From: Eutreptiella sp. 'Long Island Sound 2002'
Lineage: Eukaryota; Euglenozoa; Euglenophyceae; Eutreptiales; Eutreptiaceae
NCBI GenBank assembly: GCA_964036045.1
Contig: OZ038402.1
Span: 13,101,739 to 13,165,738, forward strand
DNA length: 64,000 nucleotides
Direction: 5' to 3'
In this document: in pieces, positions 10,800-22,900 of the stretch
Position numbering within the stretch: position 1 is the first letter of the stretch
How the letters are laid out: each line of letters opens with the position of its first letter
Translations under genes and position numbers: made by a program
Notes under the pieces: generated by a model
Told to the model about the DNA's origin: nothing
What the model saw: the letters and a program-made list of their open reading frames with translations, nothing else
Databases searched by the model: none

Positions 10800-12020
10800 G
10801 ACCCTGCACTAGCTCCTAAGCCGGAGCTGGAGATGGCAAGGCATGCAATGCAGGCCTCATTCTGTCTCAGCCAAAGCCCGGTGTTGTACCCCAAAGCTAG
10901 CCCTTGATGGCCTTATCCTCAGCCGTTTACTTGAACTGTCAGCCGCTGACTGGCATGCAATTTTTCCTGCCTCCTTGACATGCTTCCACCGATGGGGCAT
11001 GTGCATGGGTGCATGTGCCGGCACCAGCCTGTTGGTGTCGTGCGGTTTGACCAGATTCTGGCGGCTGCAGGGTCCTAGTTTTGCAGATCATGTGTTCGCA
11101 ACCCCACACATTCACATACCTCAATTATATATTCACCTCTGACTACTGACTCTTTGAGCTTAATTATATAATCACCTCTGGCTACTGTCTCTTTGAGCTT
11201 GTCCGCGCACCTCACGGGATTTGGCACACATCATGGCAATGCTGCCTTTGCAATGTTGCAGTGCAGTCCTCCAAGGGCTTATATGGTGGATTAGAGGCCA
11301 CTGGGGGAAGGTTGGTGCGTTATGAAGGCCGTGTGGGCCCGTGTGGGCCTAAGCACCACACATAACGCAGTGGGGAAGAGGAGGGGTGTTATTGCAGTGC
11401 AGTGCAGTGCAGTGCAGTGCAGTACAGTACAGTACAGTACAGTACAGTACAGTACAGTACAGTACAGTACAGTACAGTACAGTACAGTACAGTACAGTAC
11501 AGTACAGTACAGTACAGTACAGTACAGTACAGTACAGTACAGTAGAACCACCTGCAGGTGCAGTGCCCTCCATGCAACAAGGGTTGCTTGCAGTGCTGGG
11601 CTCTGGGCGGCAGAAATATTTGTCTGCGGATGGGCAGAGCATTTCGGATCTTTGGAAAAGCATGGCTCTGCAATTCAGGGCCGGTGGATGAGGCTCAGGG
11701 GATGGCAGATGCATGGCCCGGGGCTTCCAGACAGGCCTCAACTGCTCAGGTGGTAACCAGAATGCTTGGAGGTGCCGGAGGTAACAACTCGCATGCATCC
11801 ACGATGTCTGACCGTGTTACCCATTTGGAAAACCAGAACAAGGATGTGTGGTCTGAACGCAACATTGTCGACAGCCCATTCTGAGAAATGATATTGTGCC
11901 CATCGGGGCAGGCGTTCGCTTTGTGGTGCATGATTTGTACTGATGTGGTCTTCAGCAACTAACTTCAGCAGTCTTTGAGGGTTGTCTTCAGCCTGTTGGT
12001 ATGCTGGGAAATGTCAGTGA
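10800..12020. other. Non-coding stretch containing a microsatellite
   Basis: The first 105 bases continue the transporter frame past its TAG up to a TGA at 10905. After that, nothing gene-like is seen apart from the pentanucleotide tract. CTCTGRCTACTG occurs twice (about 11132-11143 and 11175-11186), a short local duplication. Confidence 0.5.
11394..11544. repeat. Pentanucleotide microsatellite (GCAGT)n(ACAGT)n
   Basis: About five GCAGT units pass directly into about 25 ACAGT units. The period of five leaves all six frames open, giving artificial QYSTV-type translations on both strands. It should not be read as coding. Confidence 0.95.
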
Positions 12021-12209
12021 AGAGCAATAGACCTCAGACTCCTTCATATAGATCACCCGAGCACCGCCTTGGAAGATGATGATGAAGATGTTTGTGCTTT
12101 GTGTTGTCACAAACACACCACCACAGCTTGTGGGCATTGCAATGAGAAGTATTGTGCTGATCGTATTGACCCTGACACTTGTGGGAATGAAGTTGTGCAT
12201 GTTGCACTA
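12021..12209 (+). pseudogene. Cys/His-rich C-terminal fragment, possibly PiggyBac-type
   Basis: A short frame, open from 12021 after a stop and lacking its own ATG, ends at TAA 12207. Following an acidic LEDDDEDV stretch it reads VCALCCHKHTTTACGHC, then YCADRIDPDTC and a final histidine-containing tail. The C-x2-C-C...C-x2-C...C...C...H spacing resembles the cysteine-rich tail of PiggyBac-type DDE transposases, which normally sits at the very C-terminus as here. No DDE core was found upstream, so it is either a relic or the last exon of an unrecognised gene. The family call is tentative. Confidence 0.35.
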
Positions 12210-14460
12210 TAATTCCCATCTCAGCATATTGATGTTTTTCTGATTTCCTGCCTGTCTTCGTGCCTGCCTTCTTCCTTTCCCTTGATCAAACATCAATTTG
12301 GATGCTGGGCACGCGCCGGGACAATATTACCTGGCCTCTGTGGGCAAGCTCCGCTGCGAGGCTGTGACTCCCACCGAGGTGTTGCCCAGAAGGGCAACCT
12401 ATGTGGGGAGTTGGTGGGACCAGAAACACATGATGCTCTGGGCATCAAGGCTACCCGCACACATGCCCTGGCGGTGCAAGCCATGTATGTGATCACACAA
12501 CACATGGCTAAATGCCCGTCGAATCCGGCTTGCGGCCTATGCACTGCTGGCCATGCCAGTTGCTTTCAGTATGGGGGTCCACCTCCTCGTCCCTGCAGCG
12601 GACACCCCCCAGTCTCCCATGCAGCTGCCCGTGCGGCATTGCAATCCTCCACCAAGCCCGTGACATCGGCTTCAACAGGCGGTGAAAGCGTGCACGACAC
12701 AGGAGACATGCCATGCACCGGTTGTCGGCTACGTGATTTGCCTCCCATGTGGCATCAAAAGTGAATTGGCTGCACCATGCTAAGGCAGGAATGTGTTGTA
12801 CCTGGAAAAAGTTAGTGTCATCTGCAGAACGTGCACGACGTCAGCAGAGACTCCCGAGCCAGCTGCAGACGCAACACGTACGATGCACACAACGCGACCA
12901 ACCACAAGTTTGCTTTCAAAGCCAATCACAGAGACAGCACAGCAGATACGCGGGGCATTATGTGCACTGCAGACCTGGTTATTGAGTCAAGAAGCCTCAT
13001 CTGGTGGCGATTGACAAGGATTGCATTCTGCAGCCCCTCAATTCTTGGCTGTTGTTGGCCCCTGCCCCCCACTGCACTCAGACGGGGTTGCAAGGGCAGA
13101 TCGCTGAAAATCCTAGCAGCGTCCAACTTTGGCCCCCGATTCTGCAAAAATATGGTTTCAGACCCCCCCCCCACCCATACATTTCTGAAACAGCCTTTTT
13201 TCACAGATTTCAAAAAGTATACACATACCCCCCCCCCAAAGGGACGAAATTTTGGCGCATTGGACCAAAAGTTCAGAAAACCCCCGAAAAGTAAGCAATA
13301 CCATAACGCCAGGCAAGAAAATTTTGGGGATCAAAGTCAGATAAGTCAGATTTTAAAGATCCCTGTGCAGCGGAACCAATGGACAGAGCCGACTCGACAA
13401 AAGTTGAGAGGAAACATCCAAAGCTCACAATTCACCTCAGACCCAAGTACTGACACAAGTGGCCTCGTACCTTTACAAGCTTTTCCCCAGATTCCGAACA
13501 TCGCCCGCAAAGGTAAAGCCCTACAACTGCTCAAGCGCCTTGCTGATCACAACGATTGGTCCAAAAAGTACAAGCGCCTCTGGCGCTAACACCGCACCAA
13601 TTCCAACGCCAAGTACCACAACCCCGAAAGGAATAACCTCGTCTCCATCTCTTTGTATTATTTGTGCGGGCATGCAGGAATAACCTGCACAAAATATCTG
13701 GATCAACTAGATTTTCTCGAATGAGCCTCAACAAGAGCCTTGATTTTCAGCACCACGTCAATGTCAAGTCACTCAGAGCAGATGCATAAAGGTGCTCCGA
13801 AAGAAGGACATTTTTTCTTTTTTTTGCTTTCCATGTCTCCTTGTGCATTCGTGTGTGCTTCAAGTTTTTTTTGGTGCTGAATGAGTTTCCAGAAACACGG
13901 TGAATTGATATTCTGCCCTATTATGTTCAATAATCTGTGCTCTCTTTACGTGGTGGTGCATTGTTGAAAAGGGCTGCGCGTCAGGGATGGGCCGTGTACC
14001 TCAGAAATGCACATCATGCGATAGAGCAATGCATCACTGTGTGGCATCACGTACGACTGACTGGTCAGGAACAAGCTGCTCACACTGCCTTTTGGGACAT
14101 CCTTCAGGGAGCAGGTTTACAATGTATGCCAGCACCTTCGAGTGTTTCTGTTACACTTGTCTCTGATCTTTCCTGTTTACTTGATCTATAAGTTGTGGTT
14201 CACCGCTATGTTCGTGGCAGGCACACATTTGTGCTTGATGTTGTATTGGTAATCTTGATTTCATTGACGTTCTAAACCACCGAATCGAGGTGGCTACGGA
14301 AATACCTTATCCGCATGAAGTTGATGGCAGTATTATAGGGATACATGTCTACGCACACCCGTTTTGGATTTCTATCTGAATTTATTCGGACGCCAGAAAA
14401 AACAAATCGGCGGACTTCCCCTCTGTTTCACAGAAGTTTTCGCGTTGTTTGACTGGACAC
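12210..14460. other. Non-coding stretch between Cys-rich fragment and SNF2 gene
   Basis: Open frames at 12282-12764 and 12831-13589 have no recognisable domain, and competing frames are open on both strands. C-runs occur near 13164-13173 and 13230-13238. The 100 bases before the SNF2 start codon show no clear promoter motif. Confidence 0.5.
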
Positions 14461-17400
14461 ATGCAAGTGAATGACGAAGAACATATTCTAGCGGTCGCCC
14501 CCCAGAGGCAGGTACTGGTGGTGCAGTTGGCCAGTTTGTTGGAGATCGATGTTGCACTGGCACAGCGAGCTTTGCAGCAATGCCAGTGGAACTACGAGGC
14601 TTCAGTCAACGCTGCTTGTGAGCTTGCCAGTGCCAGTGCCAGTTCAAATTCGACTTCGAGTTCGAGTTCGAGTTCGAGTTCAGCCTCAGCTCAACCCGCG
14701 CGTGGGCGTTCACTGGCGTCGCCGAGTAATCATTCGTCGAGCTCTTCTCGGGATACCGCAAGTATACCATTTGGAGTGCATCCTGCATTCAGTTCAAATG
14801 GCCTTGCACAGCCATCGACCAACCGACCGAATGGGAATCGCATGAACCATCCTGCGCAAATGCCCTCCGGACTGGGCACTAGTAGCGCCTCACCAGCACC
14901 CAGGGCAATGTCGGACCCGCCAGAAAACAAGAGACCACAAGCTGCTTTGGCTCATGATGCCCCAGACGTTTTTGTCTCAGCGAGTGACCCATTGGCAAAG
15001 AGGCGGCGCTTGGCAATAATTTCGCCAAAAGCAGCCACATTCAAGATTCCAAACAACAACGCAGATCCTCCGGCGGCTAACCCGCCGCTGTTGCAGGCTT
15101 ATCCCCTGCGTGAAGAGCAGCGGCGTTCCTTGGGCTGGATGCTGTCGCAAGAAACGAAGCTGCCGGAGTGTGCAGATGATGATTCTGACGACGATGACGA
15201 TGGTGCTTCTGATGATGCTTCTGCTGATTGGGATTCCGGTGATTCCGGTGATGATGATGACCGCACCTTCCCCCTAAGGGGGGGGCTATTGGCGGACAGG
15301 ATGGGGTATGGTAAGACAAGCACTACCATTGGGTTGCTGTCCTTGAATGCGGAGCGGCCGCTGCGCCAACCCGGTCGGGCAGGCGTGCCGCTGCTCAAAC
15401 GAGATGGGAGCAGACGGTGCATCCCCAGCGATACTACGCTCATCGTGTGTCCATCGCATCTTGTGGATCAATGGGAACGGGAGTTCTGGAAGTTCCTTGG
15501 CCCCAACGGCGTGCAGATGTCAAGACCACAGGTGGCATGCTCCGGACATGCTATGTCAGACTTAAAATGCAGGGGCTGGCTGTATGGTATAAGGACAGGG
15601 AGTATCGCGAGTGTAGAAAAGTCAACGGCGAGAGGCCGATAGGTGCCGCCGGCTGTAGCTGCAGGTAGCAATCATCTTGGATTTCTTGCTCCGCCCACCC
15701 CCCTCCCCTCTCAAACTGGTGAGTGGATGCGTGAAGAGGGTGTGGGTGGGCGGGTTGGACCCGTTTTTTGGCCACTTGTTTGCTGTTGGGGGGTCGTGGG
15801 TGGTGGAGGAGTGGGAATGGTTACAAACGGGCACAGAGAACACTTAAAGAAGCCCAAGAAGCCCAAGCACACTCTGATGACAATGCTCATGAAGGGCAGT
15901 GAGGCTTCGTCTTCATCTTCTGCCGCGGATCGGCAGCATTAATCATACCACTGACCCCGAATGGCGTGGCGTCCTTCCTCCGCGCTACAGCCAGCAGGAT
16001 TCTTGGGATTCATGGGTATGCCTGTCCTTTGGGCTGGAAATCATAGCACCTGAGTAGACTCCTAGAGGTGTGGGTGCGGGAGGTTAGGACTGGGTGGGTG
16101 GGTGGGTGAGGGCCTCAAGCCATCCCCCCCCCCCTGTCGTCCTTGAGCAATGGTGCGTTTGGAGTGTTCAGGGTTTGCGGGACTCTTTCCTTACGAGATG
16201 TTCGGCGAAATTGTCCCCAGGAACGAGGCTCCCCCCGCAGGCTCCCTCCTGTTGTCCGGGATCTTTGCAGATGCTGTGGTGTTCTCTCTCGGCGCAACGC
16301 CTTCTCGCCTGCCCTCTGTCTGCCTCTCCCTCTGCTTCTGTGCCCCCCCCTCCCTTCGGTATATGTGGGCCAGCAGAAGCAAGTGGCCAAAACCACCCAC
16401 ACCAAGCGCACCGACACCAACAAGGAGCCCCCTTGAGCCAGGATCTCCCTCCTCAAGGGGAACGAGGGGACAGGGTGCGACGAACCCACTCCCACTCCCC
16501 CTCCCCTGCCCCCTCCTCTACCCCCTCCCTACAGCAACACGCTCCCCCGCCACCCAATGCCCCCCAGGGCAGAAAGAATGGAGAGGGTGGTGAAGAAACT
16601 GGGCAGGGGGAAAGGGCCGAACAAAGGGAGGTAACAGGATAGGGCAGACCGCGCTCGCCGAAAACGGTGCAGAGCACAGAAGGAGGAGAAGGAAAGGAAA
16701 AACGGGAAAGAATCATTGTGGTTGTTAGAAGCCCCTGTCAGGAAAATTATCCTGCAGCTGCACACCCCAGCGCGCACAAGTCAGTGCTGGAGTCGGCAAA
16801 CCCAGCATGGACTCGGAGTGTGCATCTTCATGCACCTGGTCAATGGCACGGGCAACAGCCCGTCTCCAGGACAGACGACCCTGGAGTAGTCAAACAGGAC
16901 AAGTCATCCAGGGGCTCTGTTGAGACAACCAAAACACGTTCGGGCCCACAGAGGGTCAGAATGAGCAGTGGCGAGAGGCCAATAGGCGCCGCCAAAGGCA
17001 AACAATCAGATACCGAGGCCTTGTGCCAAACCCCCCCTCCCTTCGCCCGCTGATGCTCTGCACTCCCTACTCTACTTTTACCGTTTGTGCTTGCACCCTC
17101 GGCCCCTTCTGTCCTCCCAACCCCTTCTCTTTCTCTCCGGCACGCCCTCACTTCCTGTCCCTCTGCTTGTCCCCTCTTTCTGCCATACCCCGCCCCGCCC
17201 TTACCCCTCCTTCTTCCTGCCCTGTCCTGCAGGATACTGATTTCGTTGCGAAAAATCACTATCAGTTGACCCGTACCTTCAAGTGTCGATGCACGTCGAA
17301 TGCCGATGGGGACCTGGGGTTCACTGTCGCCAAAAGGCCATCCGTATGGAAAGGGATTGGAGGTTGGGCAATCATCACGGGCATCAGCCCCGAACGGCGG

Positions 17401-19945
17401 CGGCAGTTCGCGCAGGAGTTTGGATCCGAAGATGCGATTCGGTGTGGGGACATGATCTCGAAGGTGGAGCTCACGAAGCTCCGAGCAGCAAATGGCGAAA
17501 GCGTGCATAGCCTCTCAAGAGTGCTATTTCATGACATTCAGAAGGCTCTCCAGGGGTCTTTTACCTATCGGAAGAGAATTCTGATTGAATACAATGCCCC
17601 CCCCCTCTCCAGGGGTCTATCGTCCAAAGTATCGTAACGAGGACATCAAAGTGAAGGTCACGGACGATTCCACCATCACATGCACGATAATGCGGATGTC
17701 CACTGTGATGCCAAGAACGAAGGTCTTGCAAGGACAAGGCCCATTGAAGGTGTTGAGCATCAGGAGCTATGGCGATTTGAGCATGATTCAGCAGCGAGAC
17801 TTCATCTCCCAATTTCATGTCGTACTGGCGTCGGCCAGTGTTCCGGCCACTACGCAGTACGCAGACTACATCAAACAGGCTTCTGGGGGTACAGGGCTCC
17901 TCATGGGGGGGAAGCTGGTGAAACTGGGGGAAGCTGTGGAAGAGTGGTGTGAGAATCAAACCAGCTTTGAAAAGAGAGCGTTGTGCCGACAGCCTGCTCT
18001 GTTCGACGTGATCTTCTGGCGGCGTGTCGTGTTTGATGAATTTCATGAAAGCGAAGCGTGGGAGTACCGGGTCCGAGAAATGCTGAGGGGCCTCAGAGCT
18101 ACGCACAAGTGGGGCTTGTCCGGAACACCCCCATTGGGAGGCCCATTCGCCGTGGCTGAGGTCGCGGGCCTGCTGGGCTACACCCGCCCGCGCGTCCGGG
18201 GAGACGTCTTTGGAAAGGCGCTCTTTTACGCGTGGACGCGCCAGCGCCAGCGCAGCTGTCAGCGCTGGCAGGCCGAGCACTGGTTTGCCGCCCCCGCCAA
18301 TCAAGACCGTCTCAAAGCACAAGCCGAGCGCTTCGTGGCGGAGTACATCCGCCAGAACACGTCGGAGTTGATCGAGCGGATCGGGATCGTGGAGCACGAG
18401 GAGCTCGTGGAGCACACCCCCGCGGAGCGGATGATCTACCGCCAGGCGTGCCACGACCGCGGCGTGTTCGAGCTCACGCAGGGCTACAGCCACGTCAGCC
18501 TGCACGCGCGGGCCGAGCTCCTGAAGCGCTGCGCGCACTTCGACATGGGTGAGAGAGCGGCCGAGTCGGCCATGTCCGCGGTGAACACCCTCGGCCAGAG
18601 GAAGCGTGACCGGGTGGGGACGGTAGAGAGGCAGCTGTGGATTGAAGTGGCGCGGACGAAGCTGTTCCGGGCGTGGGACTCGACGGGGAAGGAGGCGGTG
18701 CGGTCCGCGCGCGTGCAGCACCCCGACGCGCAGGCCCTGGTCGACCGGCTCCTCTCGTCATCGGTCGAGGATGTGGAGCGCCGGTTGGCGCAGATCGCGC
18801 CGGTCGCGGAGCCCGCGGATCCGGAGTCGGGGCCGCTGACGCAGTCCCTGCGGGCCACAGTGAAGCTGGTCGCTCAGGACGGGGCGCTCCGTGTGCGGCC
18901 GGAGGTCCGACTGGTCCAGCCGATCCCGGAGCACGAGTACTACAGAGACGACCGCAAACGCCACGTGGTCGTGCATGCGGTGGCGCGCCGGGCGCAGAAC
19001 AAAGCGGCGAACGAGGCGTTGGCGGAGATGGCGGTCTGCGAACACGCCTGCGGCGGCGGCAGTCGCCTCGACGTCGCCTCGTGCCTGGGCAGCGGGTTGT
19101 CGAAGCTGGTCGCGCTGCTGGAGGACGCGCATCGCAGCCTTCAGTTCTACACGCAGCAGCTGAACAGTCTGACGCGGCAGGAGGACGACGAGGAGACCGC
19201 CTGCTCGATCTGCCTGGAGAGCACGCGGCAGATCGGCACCGCGGCCATCCTCCCGTGCTCGCACGTCTTCCATGCCGAGTGCATCCGCGCGGCTCTGGCC
19301 CAGAACCCGCTGTGCCCCGAGTGCCGCACGCCCGTGGAGCGGTCGCAGATCTCGTCGATGGTGATGGAGCTCAGGCCCCCCGAACCGAAGCCCGAGGGCC
19401 CCCCAGCGCCGCACATGTCGATGGCGTGGAAGCGGAACGGGTCGAAGCTGAACGCCGTGGCCGAACGGCTTCGTACGATCCGCCGGCAGGACCCGAAGGC
19501 GAAGGCGCTGGTCTTCGTCCAGTGGACCGACCTCGAGGCAAAGGTGTGGTGCGCTCTGCAGGACCACGGCGTGCCGTTCCTGCGCCTCTCGACCTGGAGC
19601 TCGGGGGGCCTTGGCGGCGAGGACGCGGCGGTGCTGCGGCGCTTCCAGGACGATGACCGGCCGGACGCGCCGTTCGTGCTCGTCCTGTCGCTGCAGCGCG
19701 CGGCGGCCGGAACGAACCTGACGTCGGCGAGTCACGTGTTGTTCGTGCATCCGATGAACGCGGAGACGGTGGCCACTGCCGCGGCCTATGAGCGGCAGGC
19801 CCTGGCGCGGGTGCGGAGGATCGGCCAGACTCGCAGGGAAGTGCACGTGTGGCGCTTCGTCACGAAGCAGACGGTGGAAGAGCACATTTGGAAGTTGCAT
19901 CGCAACGCCCACGAGGAGGCTGAAGCCGATGATGTTGATGAATAG
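14461..19945 (+). CDS. SNF2/RAD5-like ATPase with RING finger and PDZ-like insert
   Basis: A two-exon gene, exon 1 14461-15531 and exon 2 17233-19945, joined in phase 0. Exon 1 encodes a UBA-like segment (residues about 10-55), a Ser-rich linker, an acidic stretch, the Walker A loop DRMGYGKT (281-286) and VCPSHLVDQWEREFWKF. Exon 2 opens with a PDZ-like region (DLGFTVAKR, WAIITGIS, AIRCGDMISKV, KRILIEY), then resumes the motor: PLKVLSIRSYGDL, VVFDEFHE (DEAH box at 18035), WGLSGTPP, a C3HC4 RING (CSICLE...CPEC, about 19202-19335), ALVFVQWTDLE, QRAAAGTNL and the arginine-finger motif RVRRIGQT. This layout matches RAD5/HLTF/SHPRH nuclear ubiquitin-ligase translocases, which act at stalled replication forks or on chromatin; no HIRAN domain is seen. 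A nine-C run at 17597-17605 shifts the frame by one base; eight C would restore it, so either sequencing error or a real lesion. Coding sequence from about 18180 onward is markedly more GC-rich than exon 1. Confidence 0.88.
15532..17232 (+). other. Intron of the SNF2 gene (GT-AG, 1701 bp)
   Basis: The donor is CAG|GTGGCA and the acceptor a long pyrimidine tract ending CTGCAG at 17232. Splicing joins two open frames in phase 0. A motif containing GAGAGGCCRATAGG is present twice, at 15627-15650 near the 5' end and 16970-16993 near the 3' end, 1343 bp apart. Purine- and pyrimidine-rich low-complexity tracts fill much of the rest. Confidence 0.75.
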
Positions 19946-22900
19946 AGTGAGGGACGTGGGCTTTGTTGCCTGCACTGGATCTGTGGATCTTTTCACATGA
20001 CGAGCTCTGGGGGCTGCTCTGGGACCCTTATTCATGGCCTCCGAAGCGTTTTCATATTCATGCACAATGCAAGTGTATTGCCATGCTCCATATTGAGTGC
20101 AGCAAGAGGGAGGGGGGGATGCAACTGCAGCTTTTTCGGTTTTCTAGTTTGGGAAGTTTTTCCGTTCTTTTGTTTGTGCTTTGCACTTTAGGTTCCCAGG
20201 CTTTTTGGCTTTTTGATGCATGTGTTTCTCGCTTTTGCGTGGGTCACCACTTGGTTCCATCTCGTTTCAGTGGATGGTCATGTTCGATGGTCACGTGACG
20301 GAGGCTCAGTTTAGTATGCTCCCAATGCTGTGGCCTCCAGTACGCTCAATGCTATCTGTATTTGTAGACACAGGGCTTTGAGTAGCAGTGTTGTCCAATT
20401 TTCCAGTGTTGAGCCGTATTCGCTGTGCATTGGTCTGCCTCTTCATGGTATCTGCACCTTCTGAGCGTTTTAGCGTATCTTTTTTTTTTTGCACTTCCGG
20501 TTTTTTTTTAGCTCGTGCGTTGCTCCGATTGGCTTCTCTCTGCACCCCGTTGGAGGAACAGGGGTCGCCAATTTGCGTTCTTTCTCCCCCGTTACCCCGC
20601 TAACAAGTATTATAACGCTGCTACTGTTCGTAAGTAGATCTTGAGGCTTCAACCTTCAAATTTAGTTTATAAATATTTCAAACAGCCAGAAACACTGTTA
20701 TTGTTGCTTCGTGCGCTTTTCCTGGTTGTTCTTTATGATCTCGTACAATGGCTTCAAAGCTGTCCATTAAACCCAATGCCAGAATAGTACCAGATGCCTG
20801 CATTGCACTGTCAAGCCTGCATCTAGCTCCCAATGGCCCACATTCACGGACCTCTGGCTGCACCCATGCTCGTGTGTGTTGTGTGCATGCACCGCTTCCC
20901 GAGCCCTTCACTGTGGATTCCAGTGTCTTCAAAACCCCACCCAGCACGGCGGGGGAGGCGCCAGAACGGTCTAAATGCCGATCCCTCCCACACCTGTGCC
21001 ACCTTCGGGGGAAGAGGGGGGAAGGGGGGCACCATGGGGCAGACGCCACCCATGGTACGTGGCATTTTTGTTTAAGGGCTTCTGGCCGTTCAGGCACGAG
21101 ACCACAGGAGGTCCGGCTAGAGTCGCCCCCCCCCACCCCCCATCCCGTCCAAGTTTCCTGCAACCCAGATGAACCCCGCAACTTGAGAATCGATTTAATT
21201 GAATTATGGGCTCCACCAAAGCCTTGCTTTCCGCGGTTCAGTTTTGCATGCAGTTGCAAGCCCCTGGTTGCGGTTTGGCTGGAATTCCCAAAAAGTAGGC
21301 CAGGTGCAGAATGACAGAACACTGAGGGTGCGGCTCCCGTGATGTGGTGCACGGTGTGACATCCAGTGCGCGCAAATTATGGTAACACAAAACATTGCTC
21401 AAAAGTAGGCAGTGGGCACTGAATGCAACGGTTGGGTGGTGCTATTTGTGTGTACGGGTAAGACACTCTTTAGGCGTGTTATTTTGGGGGAAGTCGGCAT
21501 GATGGATGCATGCGCATGAACGAAAGTTTCACAGCGCAATGTGTTGTCTCCCTTCGTCTCAACAAGTCGCATGTCAATAAATTTGGAGCTGTTGGAGCCA
21601 GGTTGTGGTGTCTTCTGTCTGCAAGTCACTACAAACAAGCGTGTCCGCCACTATTATGGGTACATCAGCCACCCTGGATTGTGTGGCAATCCAATATAAC
21701 CGCTCTGGCCATTCCCGGCTGTATCCGGATTGCCCACTGGACCGCCTCACGGTCCCGATCTCGCGTGCTGAGTCTTCCTTGGGCCATGAGAGCTGTGGCC
21801 CCTTTTCGGTCACAAGGATATGGCCTCTCTGGCAGGGGGTGGGCAGTAGCAACCATCACCACCTGAGGGATGTGATCTTCAGAGTTGTTGCATGCAAACT
21901 CCTTAGGCCTACCTTAAAAAAGGGTGTGCGTTCCACCAAATTGTTATTTCCTCTGACCCACGCGGCGCACGCGGTGTGCGTGGTGTGTGCACAGTGCGAT
22001 TTCAGCCCCTTTGCTGCTTTGTGTTCATCCGTTGGCATCAATCGGTGCGCAGTGATTTGTGGCGTGCTCTTTTTTCGTCTCATACATGAGCCTCCACAAA
22101 GGCTGATCAGTCAGGACATGGGACACACATTGAGGCCGGTTCGCAACGTTGCAAAGGGGGTCCGCAGTGCACGCACAGTGCAAGGATTCCCCCTTCGTTG
22201 CTCGTACCCCTCCCCCCCTCCCTCTTGTGCTGACATGCCGTTGTCCAAGCAGTACGACCCGTATTTCCATCATTCTCCTGATGTCCTAGTGTTCCCCTGC
22301 CCTTGCACAACAACCACCACCCAGTCAAACGGCAAAACATTGCTGGTCGTTGTGCAAGGGGGGGGGGGGGGGTTCGAAACGCACGAAGGGGGGGCCTCGA
22401 AACGCATTCCGTTGGGGCTATGCCCCCGGGGGGAGGGCCCATCACCATTTCCAATCTTATGAACTCAGAATTTAGGTCGAATTTACAGGTCCAGTGGGTA
22501 AAGCATAGCGTCAGCCACTGGCGTACCGCTGCAAACCCACTGCTTTGCATCTCTGTGGTCCACCCACAGGCATCTTCGTGTCTCTTGCTCTGCCACAGAA
22601 AGGTACCTATGGTCTTATAGGCCACTGACGAGCCCATTTTCTTTCTGCGCTTTGTGCTGTTTGCCGCCAGTGCACACGTGACATAGCCCAGAGTTCCTTC
22701 CGGGGGGGGGGGGGGGGTTAGGACCAGGGAGTGGGGCAGTGAGCTTACACAAGGCCCATCTGTGGTTTCACTTTCCGTCCCTGATGACCTTCTTACATCC
22801 AGCACCCACCTCCTTGAGATGCCAACCCATTCTGACCTGTTGGCTGCTTACATAAGTCCTGCCATGTGCCCAGTTCAACGCTTGTTGTGGTTGTAGTGTA

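Noticed and set aside
11291-11798. Several open frames with QYSTV or TVLYC repeats
   Set aside because: They are translations of the 5-bp microsatellite, open in all six frames.
12831-13589. 252-codon plus-strand frame
   Set aside because: It crosses C-runs and AT-rich text, with no domain or codon pattern.
17561-18721. 386-codon minus-strand open frame
   Set aside because: Antisense shadow of the SNF2 motor region with no motifs of its own.
9381-19945. Genome-wide reassignment of TAG to a sense codon
   Set aside because: The transporter and SNF2 genes contain no internal TAG in over 1600 codons although Gln codons are common, and the SNF2 C-terminus before its TAG looks natural.
18758-20065. 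435-codon open frame antisense to the SNF2 gene
   Set aside because: It is a by-product of GC-rich codons on the sense strand, which holds the recognisable helicase and RING motifs.
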